Source of the DNA: OLB6 sp964525565
GTDB lineage: Bacteria; Bacteroidota; Ignavibacteria; Kapaibacteriales; Kapaibacteriaceae
Assembly: GCA_964525565.1 (NCBI GenBank)
Contig: CAZGHI010000007.1
Span: 1-64,000, forward strand
Reading direction: 5' to 3'
DNA length: 64,000 nt
Made by a program: the position numbers and the translations under genes
In this document: one piece after another, positions 46,701 through 54,548 of the stretch
Layout of the letters: every line of letters begins with the position of its first letter
Position numbering within the stretch: the stretch's first letter is position 1
The notes under the pieces: model-generated
The model's database searches: none
The model's input: only the letters and a program-made list of their open reading frames with translations
Told to the model about the DNA's origin: nothing

Positions 46701-47297
46701 ATGACCGCACAGCTTGTCTTTACAGTGATTCGGATCCTGCCGGCAATCATGCTGGCAGGGTCCGATATGGTTTTAGCTACGCCTTCCGACACCACGTTAC
46801 CGGAACCTCCGCTTGGGTTTGTGTGGCAAAGAATGCCGGAGTTGAAGGCGGCATTTCTTGCTCCAAAAGGTTGGCATGTGAAGAAGCGGCAAACCGATGG
46901 CACAGATGCGATGTTCATTACACTGGAAGACATTGAGGTGGAAGGTATGTTTCGAACCGGCTTCTCGATGAATGCGGTACCGCAGATATCGGTTAAAACG
47001 AAGATGTGGGCAAAACAATATGCCCGCATGTTTCATGAAACCATAAAAAACGATTCTAGTGTTACGGTTCGCTCAGAATGGGAAAATCCGCAGGGCCCAT
47101 TCATGGTGTACGGGTTGCAGTTCACCAAAAACGTTTCGAATTCCGACAGCATAGTTGTACACCAGCTTGTAATTGCGAACGAGAAAACGGACAGGATGTA
47201 TCTTATCATGTTCGAAAGTCCTGCTGACCTATGGGATGCAGCATGGCGCATAGGTGATGTTATCATGAACAGATTCATACTCGATGAAAGCATTTGA
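46701..47297 (+). CDS. Hypothetical secreted protein, possibly PsbP/DcrB-like
   Basis: A 198-residue protein with a signal peptide (IRILPAIMLAGSDMVLA). The mature part reads FLAPKGWHVKKRQTDG, then FSMNAVPQISVK, then VYGLQFTK and a C-terminal WDAAWRIGDVIMNRF. The order (hydrophobic strand, P-x-GW, long strand pairs, final helix) recalls PsbP/DcrB-type folds, but this is only a shape argument. It overlaps the uracil-DNA glycosylase start by 14 bases. Confidence 0.65.
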   Translation: MTAQLVFTVIRILPAIMLAGSDMVLATPSDTTLPEPPLGFVWQRMPELKAAFLAPKGWHVKKRQTDGTDAMFITLEDIEVEGMFRTGFSMNAVPQISVKTKMWAKQYARMFHETIKNDSSVTVRSEWENPQGPFMVYGLQFTKNVSNSDSIVVHQLVIANEKTDRMYLIMFESPADLWDAAWRIGDVIMNRFILDESI

Positions 47298-48021
47298 GTA
47301 CGTTATTGCATACATACAACAACACCGCGACGTGTATGGTAATATTGAATGGGCTACGCTTCCGGAATGGACAAGCCACATGGAGTCAGCACTTCAATCT
47401 CAGAATCCGGAGGGTGATCTGTTAACACCCGGAACGAAGGCCGATGAACGAGACTGGACTACAACGGAAAATCTGGCTGACCTTAATGGCGCGATTTGCA
47501 CGTGCATGAAATGTCCGCTGGGAGCTACTCGTACGTCATTTGTATTTGGAAGCGGCAATGAAAGTGCAGAGGTGATGGTTGTTGGCGAAGCACCCGGAGC
47601 CGATGAAGATGCTCAGGGCTTACCATTCGTAGGGCGCGCAGGACAGTTGCTGACGAAGATCTTGGAGAGCATTCAGTTGCAGCGCAGCGACGTGTACATC
47701 TGCAACATTCTCAAGTGCAGACCTCCAAACAATCGAAAGCCAACACCGCAGGAAACGGATTCATGCGAACCCTACCTCTGGAAACAAATTGAACTTGTTC
47801 AACCACGCTACATACTAGCACTGGGATTAACAGCAGCTCATACCTTGCTGAAGACAAAACATAGCATGAGTGCGCTTCGAGGAACTGTGCACGACTACCA
47901 CGGCATAGGTACTGTTGTTACCTATCATCCCGCCGCTCTTCTGCGTAACCCTGCCTGGAAAAAAGAAACATGGGAAGATGTTAAGTTTCTCCGATCACTT
48001 CTTGACCAAACCATTCAATGA
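47284..48021 (+). CDS. Uracil-DNA glycosylase, family 4 (Fe-S)
   Basis: Removes uracil from DNA. A 245-residue protein with the iron-sulfur cysteines of family 4/5 (CTCMKCPLG, NILKCRPP and the nearby SCEPYLW). Motif 1 is GEAPGADEDAQGLPFVGRAG. Motif 2 is YHPAALLRNPAWK. An N-terminal 70-residue extension precedes the catalytic domain, as in many Bacteroidetes-type members. It overlaps ddl by four bases. Very sure of family. Confidence 0.93.
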   Translation: MKAFEYVIAYIQQHRDVYGNIEWATLPEWTSHMESALQSQNPEGDLLTPGTKADERDWTTTENLADLNGAICTCMKCPLGATRTSFVFGSGNESAEVMVVGEAPGADEDAQGLPFVGRAGQLLTKILESIQLQRSDVYICNILKCRPPNNRKPTPQETDSCEPYLWKQIELVQPRYILALGLTAAHTLLKTKHSMSALRGTVHDYHGIGTVVTYHPAALLRNPAWKKETWEDVKFLRSLLDQTIQ

Positions 48022-49034
48022 AAATAGCAGTACTGCTTGGCGGCCATAGCCCTGAACGCAATATCTCTTTACTCAGCGGACGTGCAGTGATAAAAGCTCT
48101 GCGTGAGAACGGACACATCGTTACACCCGTTGATCCCGCTCTTGGAATTCTTTCTGATGAGTACATAGCCAATGCAACGGCTGCGCCCCTTACGCGCGAA
48201 GAACTTGCTTCATACAGCATAAGCTCGATAGTAAAGCTTCCAGACATAAAGGAGATTCGCGAAGCCGACATTGTCTTTACAGTTCTGCATGGCAAGTATG
48301 GTGAGGATGGGTATGTTCAATCCATTCTTGATTTGCATGGCATTCGTTATACAGGCAGCGGAATGACGGCAAGTGCCGTTGCCATGGATAAAACGCTGAG
48401 TAAAATGCTGTTTCAGGTGGGAGGAATACCAACACCTCAGTGGGTAACGGTAACTCCCAATCAGGCTCGGGATTTGGGAGTACTTGCCGAAGTGCGCCGT
48501 GAATTGCCGGGAAGTGTCGTTGTGAAACCAAATGATCAAGGCTCTACGGTTGGAATGACGATTGTCCATAGCGGAGACCTTGACGATATCAGCAGAGCCA
48601 TCGAACTGGCAGGCGAGTATTCAAGCACCGTTCTCATAGAAGCCTACATTGCCGGTCGTGAACTCACCGTAGCAGTACTTGGTAACGAGGCGCTACCTGT
48701 TATTGAAATCGAAACCCACGATGGATACTACGACTACCAGCATAAGTACACTAAAGGGCAAACCGACTACCATTGTCCGGCCGATATTTCCGAAGAAGTT
48801 CGCGACCATGTGATGAACCTTGCTGTTGCAGCTCACCAAATTATTGGCTGTACAGCAGTAAGCCGTGTGGACTTTCGATTAAACGAAGACAACATTCCTG
48901 TATGCCTTGAGTTGAACACCTCACCGGGTTTTACTGAACTAAGTCTTGTACCGATGGCTGCACGAGCAGCCGGTGTGGAGTTTGGTGCATTGTGCGAAGA
49001 GATCATTCACTTGAGTACTGAGGTACGCTCGTGA
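48018..49034 (+). CDS. ddl: D-alanine--D-alanine ligase
   Basis: ATP-grasp ligase making the D-Ala-D-Ala dipeptide for peptidoglycan. Signatures: VLLGGHSPERNISLLSG, LHGKYGEDGYVQ, VKPNDQGSTVGM, ELTVAVLGN and LELNTSPGFTELSLVP. Length is 338 residues. The next gene begins with a GTG overlapping this stop codon. Very sure. Confidence 0.97.
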   Translation: MKIAVLLGGHSPERNISLLSGRAVIKALRENGHIVTPVDPALGILSDEYIANATAAPLTREELASYSISSIVKLPDIKEIREADIVFTVLHGKYGEDGYVQSILDLHGIRYTGSGMTASAVAMDKTLSKMLFQVGGIPTPQWVTVTPNQARDLGVLAEVRRELPGSVVVKPNDQGSTVGMTIVHSGDLDDISRAIELAGEYSSTVLIEAYIAGRELTVAVLGNEALPVIEIETHDGYYDYQHKYTKGQTDYHCPADISEEVRDHVMNLAVAAHQIIGCTAVSRVDFRLNEDNIPVCLELNTSPGFTELSLVPMAARAAGVEFGALCEEIIHLSTEVRS

Positions 49035-50038
49035 GAACGATACAGCTTACAGGTATTGGGAATGCCTTGGTTGATGTGGAGTTCAATGTTTCCGAAGCCG
49101 AACTGGCTTCGTTTGGTGTAACCAAAGGGGCTATGACTCTTACCGAACCACAACGTCAGGCCGAGATTCTGTCGGCATTGTCGGTACAACCCGTACATCA
49201 GAGCTCAGGGGGCTCAGTAGCAAACTCATTGATTGCTTTTGCCCAGTTTGGCGGATCTGCATGCTTTTTGTCGGTAGTTGGCAACGACAACATGGGTTCG
49301 TTCTATACATCGGAATTCTCCGACCTGAACATCAAACTTGTTGCTGATGCCCTTCCTGGTTTACCAACCGGATCGTGTATAGTTCTGATAACACCTGATG
49401 GAGAACGAACACTCAACACAACTCTCGGCGCGAACGTAACATATGGGCGTCACGCGCTCGACGAACAAGTTCTTCGCAACAGCGAATGGCTTCTTCTTGA
49501 AGGATACAAGCTTACCGAAGAGAGCGGCGCCGAAGCGCTCGAGGTTGCAGCGTTTACAGCAAAACGCAACAACCGGCACGTAGCGATAAGCTGCAGTGAT
49601 GGGTTTATCGTGAACGTATTCTCCGATCGCTTGAATGCATTGCTGCAGTATGCCGATATGATATTCTGTAACGAAGTGGAAGCATGTGCCCTTGTAGGTG
49701 AAGAAAATGCCAATGAAGCATTTCGGTCTCTGAAGAGCAGGTTCCGTGGAGTAGCCCTTACACGTGGAACTAACGGATCACTGGTACACTGGTATGGTAA
49801 AGATGCGGTTATTCCTGCCTTTGCTGTTGACACCATTGACACAACTGGTGCTGGCGATATGTACGCCGGGGCTTTCCTGTATGCGGTTTTGCATGGCCAT
49901 TCCGTTGAACATGCAGGCCGCTTAGCTTCGTACAGCAGCGCCCAAGTTGTCAAACAATTCGGTGCCCGGTTGAGAACCAGCCACATTGAGGTACGTGATA
50001 CCGTCCTCCAACATGCACCAACGACCATCACATCATAG
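49031..50038 (+). CDS. PfkB family carbohydrate/nucleoside kinase
   Basis: A 335-residue ribokinase-fold kinase. TGIGNALVDVEFNVSE opens the protein, GGSVANSLIAFAQFGG is the first signature, and DTIDTTGAGDMYAGAFLYA holds the catalytic Asp of the second. Overall it resembles adenosine-kinase-like bacterial members, so adenosine, ribose or a related sugar may be the substrate. The start is GTG at 49031, overlapping the ddl stop. Confidence 0.9.
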   Translation: MRTIQLTGIGNALVDVEFNVSEAELASFGVTKGAMTLTEPQRQAEILSALSVQPVHQSSGGSVANSLIAFAQFGGSACFLSVVGNDNMGSFYTSEFSDLNIKLVADALPGLPTGSCIVLITPDGERTLNTTLGANVTYGRHALDEQVLRNSEWLLLEGYKLTEESGAEALEVAAFTAKRNNRHVAISCSDGFIVNVFSDRLNALLQYADMIFCNEVEACALVGEENANEAFRSLKSRFRGVALTRGTNGSLVHWYGKDAVIPAFAVDTIDTTGAGDMYAGAFLYAVLHGHSVEHAGRLASYSSAQVVKQFGARLRTSHIEVRDTVLQHAPTTITS

Positions 50039-50056
50039 CAAAGTCTAACCCCCTCC

Positions 50057-51400
50057 ATGTTTTTCAAAGCACCATTGTTTGCGTTTGTACTGTTACTGAT
50101 TCTAACACAGAAACCGGTTCTCGCACAGGGGGGAATGAGCTTCGACGAGCTAACGGGAAAGCTGAGCGTGTACTTCGCAGATGAGCTGCTGGCTGACCTG
50201 CCAAAGAGTTTGCCACGCGGAATACCGTATCGCATATGGGGATGGGATGTTGGCGATTTCACTGGAGATGGTTACAACGATCTTGCTCTAAGTATTTACA
50301 TCAGCACGTCCAGAAAACGCGAATGTCAGGTTTATCTCTTTGGGGATATAGACGGGTATTTGGTGAATGTAGCAACGTATGCTGTTCCGTTCATAGAGTT
50401 GCCACTGGAGGTTGGAGTCGTAATTAAAGATACTACCTGCTACATTGCCCGTAAACGCAGAGACGAAGACTGGAGTGTAAAAGGTTACCGTTTCTACCAA
50501 GGAAGTATCATACTTGTTGATGAGTTTAGAAGTAACAAAGTTTTATCGTTTGATCATGAGACGTACAGGAATTATCGTACGCTAGAAACCAGAGAAACGT
50601 TTGCGGACAGGAATGGAAAGACGGTGTATGACAATCAATACATAACTATTCCATGTTACGACAGAATGCGCCAGTTGTATGCCGGGACAACAGGAGAAGC
50701 TCACGTTTGGTCAATCCGCAACGTTCGTAGTGGTTCGTTTTGGTGGAAAGGGGAGACCGATGCCTCGTTCCGTGCCCGACTGGTTTACGATGCAAACTAT
50801 GTGTATGTACGGGTAACCGTAATAGACAGCAACGTTGTAACGGGTTGGTGCGATACCTGCGCAGCCGACCGGCTAGAGGTGTGGTTTGAGACCAACATGC
50901 CGGACGAGTGTTTATCGCGAACAATTGAGCGTATAGACAAAAAGGGCATTGTTCCCAGAAAGACGGCTTCATCAGGTATCTATGGTTTTGTTGTTACCAT
51001 TGGAGATTTTGAAGACAAGCGGCCAAGTGTACGTTTGAAAACCACTGATGACGTTTTCAGTGAAAGCGCCGACCTTGTTTCTGACGTTCGCGTTGTTACC
51101 GCTCAGCATGTTAACGGTTACACGGTAAAGCTTAGAATACCTTTGGAACTCTTGGGCTTCGCTCAACCACCCGTTCAGGGTGCCGACGATTCAGAGATTG
51201 GCTGTACCATAATGGTTGTGGATGTGGACAACGATTTTCGTCCGGAAGAAACCACCATTATTGCTAGCAGCTCCTTAGAGTATATGAATCCAAGCACTTA
51301 CGGGGGCTTACGCTTTATTCCAGCGGAAAAAATCTATGGCGAGGCGACCAATTTTTACGTTGATGCTGTAATTGCCAATCTTCGCGAATTGGGTTTTTAA
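50057..51400 (+). CDS. Secreted protein with FG-GAP-like and CBM9-like regions
   Basis: A 447-residue protein with a signal peptide (FAFVLLLILTQKPVLAQ). DVGDFTGDGYNDLALS at about 62-77 is an FG-GAP/VCBS-like calcium-binding turn. Residues about 235-400 resemble the CBM9-like domain seen in xylanases and membrane proteins: FRARLVYDANYVYVRVTV, AADRLEVWFE and YTVKLRIPLELLGF. No catalytic site is visible, so it probably binds sugar or another surface ligand. No clear T9SS tail. It lies 18 bases after the kinase and 45 bases before the ATP synthase genes. Confidence 0.68.
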   Translation: MFFKAPLFAFVLLLILTQKPVLAQGGMSFDELTGKLSVYFADELLADLPKSLPRGIPYRIWGWDVGDFTGDGYNDLALSIYISTSRKRECQVYLFGDIDGYLVNVATYAVPFIELPLEVGVVIKDTTCYIARKRRDEDWSVKGYRFYQGSIILVDEFRSNKVLSFDHETYRNYRTLETRETFADRNGKTVYDNQYITIPCYDRMRQLYAGTTGEAHVWSIRNVRSGSFWWKGETDASFRARLVYDANYVYVRVTVIDSNVVTGWCDTCAADRLEVWFETNMPDECLSRTIERIDKKGIVPRKTASSGIYGFVVTIGDFEDKRPSVRLKTTDDVFSESADLVSDVRVVTAQHVNGYTVKLRIPLELLGFAQPPVQGADDSEIGCTIMVVDVDNDFRPEETTIIASSSLEYMNPSTYGGLRFIPAEKIYGEATNFYVDAVIANLRELGF

Positions 51401-51445
51401 CCATGCCCACCTAATTTTGCGCGCCTTTTAGACTTGTACCGCTAC

Positions 51446-51703
51446 ATGCAACACAATGAAGAGGATCCATCAAAACGTCGGGCAGCAATTGTTCAGCAAC
51501 TTGCACCCTACATGGCTCTGGGTTCTCAACTGGCAGCGTCGGTTCTAGTGCTTGGGGGCATTGGCTGGCTTACCGACCGGACCTACGGAACAGAGCCATT
51601 GGGTATTGTTGTGGGCCTGTGTGTTGGATGCGTAGTTGGTTTTGTTCAGTTTTTACGATCGGTTCAGCAGTTGCTGAGCAAGGAACAGCAGAAGAAAAAA
51701 TAA
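51446..51703 (+). CDS. AtpZ/AtpI-like F0F1 ATPase-associated membrane protein
   Basis: An 85-residue protein with two membrane helices (MALGSQLAASVLVLGGIGW and GIVVGLCVGCVVGFVQFL), matching the small AtpZ-type protein often first in ATP synthase operons (thought to aid Mg2+ uptake or c-ring assembly). ATG 51446 is preferred to an upstream TTG. It is followed after 13 bases by a second membrane gene. Confidence 0.8.
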   Translation: MQHNEEDPSKRRAAIVQQLAPYMALGSQLAASVLVLGGIGWLTDRTYGTEPLGIVVGLCVGCVVGFVQFLRSVQQLLSKEQQKKK

Positions 51704-51716
51704 GAAAGGTGTGTAG

Positions 51717-52100
51717 GTGGACGGAAAGGAGTCGCTTGTATCTGCCGGAACCGCATTTGGCATTAGTGTGCTCAATGCGGTTGTTGGTATTCTGGTGGCT
51801 CGGTGGGCTTTTGGTAAGGAGTTGAACGTATTCCTTGCTTTGGTCTTTGGTTCGTTTGGCGTGCGAGCCTTGCTTGTTATCGTGGCTATTTGGATCTGCA
51901 TGGGTCCGTTGAACATGGAGCAGGTGTCGTTTGCCTTAACGTTCGCGGTTGCCAGCATCATTTTTCTGATGGGAGAGATCTTTTTTTTTCATCAATGGTT
52001 CGAAAAACGCAAAAGAAAGGTCCGCCCACCGGTATCTGACCTGTTAAAAAAAAACGGTCGTAACAATTTCGTCATCTCCCGAATAGCAGTAGGTACATGA
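51717..52100 (+). CDS. AtpI-like membrane protein
   Basis: A 127-residue protein with about four hydrophobic segments (GISVLNAVVGILVARWAF, FGSFGVRALLVIVAIWI, SFALTFAVASIIFLMG). Position directly before atpB and size fit ATP synthase protein I. The start is GTG at 51717 with AAAGG eight bases upstream. It contains a T9 run (FFF) and an A9 run (KKN) near the C-terminus, so its end is sensitive to indels. It shares ATGA with atpB. Confidence 0.7.
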   Translation: MDGKESLVSAGTAFGISVLNAVVGILVARWAFGKELNVFLALVFGSFGVRALLVIVAIWICMGPLNMEQVSFALTFAVASIIFLMGEIFFFHQWFEKRKRKVRPPVSDLLKKNGRNNFVISRIAVGT

Positions 52101-53133
52101 GCCAGGATACAACACATCAGTCTGAGTCAGCAGCCTCCCATACAAATGCCGGTAGCAACCATGCGCAACAAGGCGTTGGTCATAATGCTGTTGGCCAGGG
52201 CACCGAAATACCGGGGTCAGAAGCAATCATGCATCTCATTGGTGAACTGGGAGACCATCACGAAGTAAACNNNNNNNNNNNNTTCTGCCGGTGATACTTG
52301 TTGACAACGGGGTGCATGTCTATGCAAACCCATCGAGTATGGAGCAGGCAGGGTTGTACACAATGCACGAAGGTCACCCGGTGCGGAAGTCCGATGGCGG
52401 GCATCCGATGCTTGACCTGTCGGTTACAAACTTTGTGGTGTATGAGTGGCTGATGATGGCTCTGTTAACGATTGTTTTCATCGGTGTCGGCAGACGATAT
52501 AAAAACCAACCGAAGGCCGAGCCACGAGGACTACAAAATGTTGTGGAGGCTCTTGTGGTTTATGTGCGTGACCAAATTGTTCGCCCGAATGTGGGAACCG
52601 ACAACCGTACAACCAGACTAATGCCGTACATCCTTGGGCTGTTTTTCTTTATCCTTTCTCTCAACTTGTTTGGATTATTGCCGGGGAATCACGCGGCAAC
52701 CGGTGCACTTGGGCTTACTTCTGCACTGGCCCTCACGTCGTTTATTGTTGTAAACTATGTAGCAATTAAAGATGCCGGCATAGGAGCGTGGGCGCATCAC
52801 CTGTTGGGTGGGGCACCGTGGTACATGGCATTTATCATGGTTCCTATCGAAGTGATTTCGCTGTTTACCAAGCCATTTGCCTTGATGATCCGGTTGTTTG
52901 CGAACATGACGGCAGGACACATTGTGCTCCTTTCGTTGATCGGATTAATCTTCTTTTTTGAGTCGTACGCGGTTGCCCCAATTAGTGTGGCTTTTTCCGT
53001 GTTCATTTACATGCTCGAACTTCTCGTTGCCTTTTTACAGGCCTACATTTTTGCAATGCTAACGTCCGTGTTTATCGGACTGGCCTTGGGCGATCACGTA
53101 ACGCACGACAATCACACAGCACATCCACATTAA
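52097..53133 (+). CDS. atpB: ATP synthase F0 subunit a, interrupted by a 12-N gap
   Basis: Proton half-channel of the F0 motor. The start ATG 52097 overlaps the AtpI-like stop. A polar, His-rich N-terminus (about 58 residues) precedes the gap at 52271-52282; the frame resumes LPVILVDNGVHVY. The essential Arg lies in IRLFANMTAGHIVLL; LMPYILGLFFFILSLNLFGLLPG is typical. The two sides are out of frame across 12 N, so the gap length is wrong or a base is missing. The C-terminus is His-rich (HDNHTAHPH). Confidence 0.93.
52271..52282. other. Assembly gap, 12 N
   Basis: Unknown bases inside the N-terminal part of atpB. The reading frame on the right side starts one base out of register with the left side. 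Confidence 0.99.
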
Positions 53134-53150
53134 TTCATTCGGAGAACAAC

Positions 53151-53384
53151 ATGGACGCAGTAGCATTTGCCTGGCTTTCCGCCGGATTGGGAGTAGGCGT
53201 AACGGTATTTGGTGTAGGCACCGGTATCGGACGTCTAGCTGCAGCAGCACTTGAGGCCAGCAGCCGTCAACCGGAAAATGCCGGCGACATACGGACAACA
53301 ATGATTATCGGTGCCGCTCTTATCGAGGGTGTTGCACTGCTTGCAGGCGTTATCTGTATTCTGCTCGCCCTTAAAACGGCGTAA
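53151..53384 (+). CDS. atpE: ATP synthase F0 subunit c
   Basis: Rotor-ring subunit of 77 residues with two helices joined by the polar loop SSRQPE. The ion-carrying Glu lies in ALIEGVALLAG in helix 2. The residue after it is Gly and the Na+-type Gln/Ser set is not present, so a proton ring is inferred. GVGVTVFGVGTGIGRLAAAAL is the glycine-rich helix 1. It starts 17 bases after atpB and is followed by a strong hairpin. Confidence 0.96.
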   Translation: MDAVAFAWLSAGLGVGVTVFGVGTGIGRLAAAALEASSRQPENAGDIRTTMIIGAALIEGVALLAGVICILLALKTA

Positions 53385-53388
53385 TGTT

Positions 53389-53413
53389 CTGAATCCCGCA
53401 GTTGCGGGATCAG
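53389..53413. promoter_or_regulatory. Strong hairpin between atpE and atpF
   Basis: ATCCCGCA at 53393-53400 pairs with TGCGGGAT at 53403-53410, extended by CTG/CAG with one bulged A. A second weaker pair, ATTCGG (53414-53419) with CCGAAT (53440-53445), is followed by a T7 run at 53455-53461. It sits five bases after the atpE stop. It could stabilise or partly terminate the mRNA so that subunit c is made in excess, as the rotor needs. Confidence 0.7.
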
Positions 53414-53490
53414 ATTCGGCATGTGTGCATTGCCACGTACCGAATTTGAATCAGATTTTTTAATGGTGCAAATCACTTGTATTCTTCATC

Positions 53491-53985
53491 ATGCCAGACT
53501 TTCTCAAACTTGAACCCGGACTGCTCTTTTGGAGCTTGGTGAACTTTAGCATCTTCGTTTTCATCATTGCCCGCTTTTTGTGGAAACCAATGATGAATGG
53601 CCTTGCATCGCGTGAGCAAGCCATAAAAGACAACATTGCCGGAGCCGAATTGGCTAACGCCGAGGCTCAGGAAGTGCTGCGTCAGGCAAAAGAGCGAATT
53701 GCAAATGCCCAGACCGAGATGGTGCAAATCATCCGTGATGGGAAGCAACAGGCAGAGGGAATCATCCGAAAGGCGGCAGAAGAGGCTGATGCGGTAAAGC
53801 ATCAGAGACTGGCCGAAGCGCAACGGGAAATTCAGCGGCAGAAAGAAGAAGCCATAGCTGAGTTACGAGCTGAAACGGCACAGCTTGTTGTTCAAGCTAC
53901 TGAAAAATTGCTCGGACGGGTAATTCAAAATGCAGACCATGAACGTATGGCTGCAGAATATGTTAAGGACATTGCAAAGAACTAA
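53491..53985 (+). CDS. atpF: ATP synthase F0 subunit b
   Basis: Peripheral stalk subunit of 164 residues: one N-terminal membrane helix (LLFWSLVNFSIFVFIIARF) then a long charged, Ala/Gln/Glu-rich coiled coil ending in ATEKLLGRVI. The order after atpE and before atpH is the standard one. The gap to atpE is unusually long (106 bases) and holds hairpins. Confidence 0.96.
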   Translation: MPDFLKLEPGLLFWSLVNFSIFVFIIARFLWKPMMNGLASREQAIKDNIAGAELANAEAQEVLRQAKERIANAQTEMVQIIRDGKQQAEGIIRKAAEEADAVKHQRLAEAQREIQRQKEEAIAELRAETAQLVVQATEKLLGRVIQNADHERMAAEYVKDIAKN

Positions 53986-53988
53986 GCT

Positions 53989-54528
53989 ATGTCCACAAAA
54001 TCAATATCAACCAGGTATGCTCATGCGCTGCACCTGGAAGCTCAGCACCTGAAGCAGGAAGTAGCGGTAGCAAAGGATTTAATCTACATTCAAGACGTTG
54101 TAGCGGCATCACCAGAATTGCGTATGCTCCTCCGAAGCCCCATAATCGAGGGGTGGCGCAAGAAGAAAGTCCTCCGCGAGGTCTTTAGCGGTAAGGTCTC
54201 CGATCTTACCCTTGCGTTTGTGGATCTCGTTGTAGAAAAGGGTCGGGAAAAATTCTTTCGAGAGATCTCACAGAGCTACCAGGAAATGCTGGATCGGCAG
54301 AACAATGTTTTGCGTGTGCATGTAAGGAGTGCATCGCAGCTACCTGACTCAATACAGAAGAATCTGGAACAGACGCTGAGTACAAAAACCGGTAAGACAA
54401 TCCGTGCCACATACTCTACCGACGAATCGCTCATTGGCGGGCTTACGGTAACCATTGGTGATACCGTTATGGATGGCTCGCTGCGCTATCGGCTGAATGA
54501 ACTTCGAAACAGACTCGCTCACAACTGA
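53989..54528 (+). CDS. atpH: ATP synthase F1 subunit delta
   Basis: OSCP/delta subunit of 179 residues joining the stalk to F1. ISTRYAHALHLEAQ is the usual opening. LRMLLRSPIIEGWRKKKVL and the C-terminal ESLIGGLTVTIGDTVMDGSLRYRLNELR are diagnostic. It starts three bases after atpF. Confidence 0.96.
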   Translation: MSTKSISTRYAHALHLEAQHLKQEVAVAKDLIYIQDVVAASPELRMLLRSPIIEGWRKKKVLREVFSGKVSDLTLAFVDLVVEKGREKFFREISQSYQEMLDRQNNVLRVHVRSASQLPDSIQKNLEQTLSTKTGKTIRATYSTDESLIGGLTVTIGDTVMDGSLRYRLNELRNRLAHN

Positions 54529-54548
54529 TAATATGTTAAGGAACACCA

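Noticed and set aside
53151..53384. Na+-type c ring
   Set aside because: The Glu of helix 2 is followed by Gly and the Gln/Ser/Thr sodium ligands are not seen, so a proton ring is more likely.
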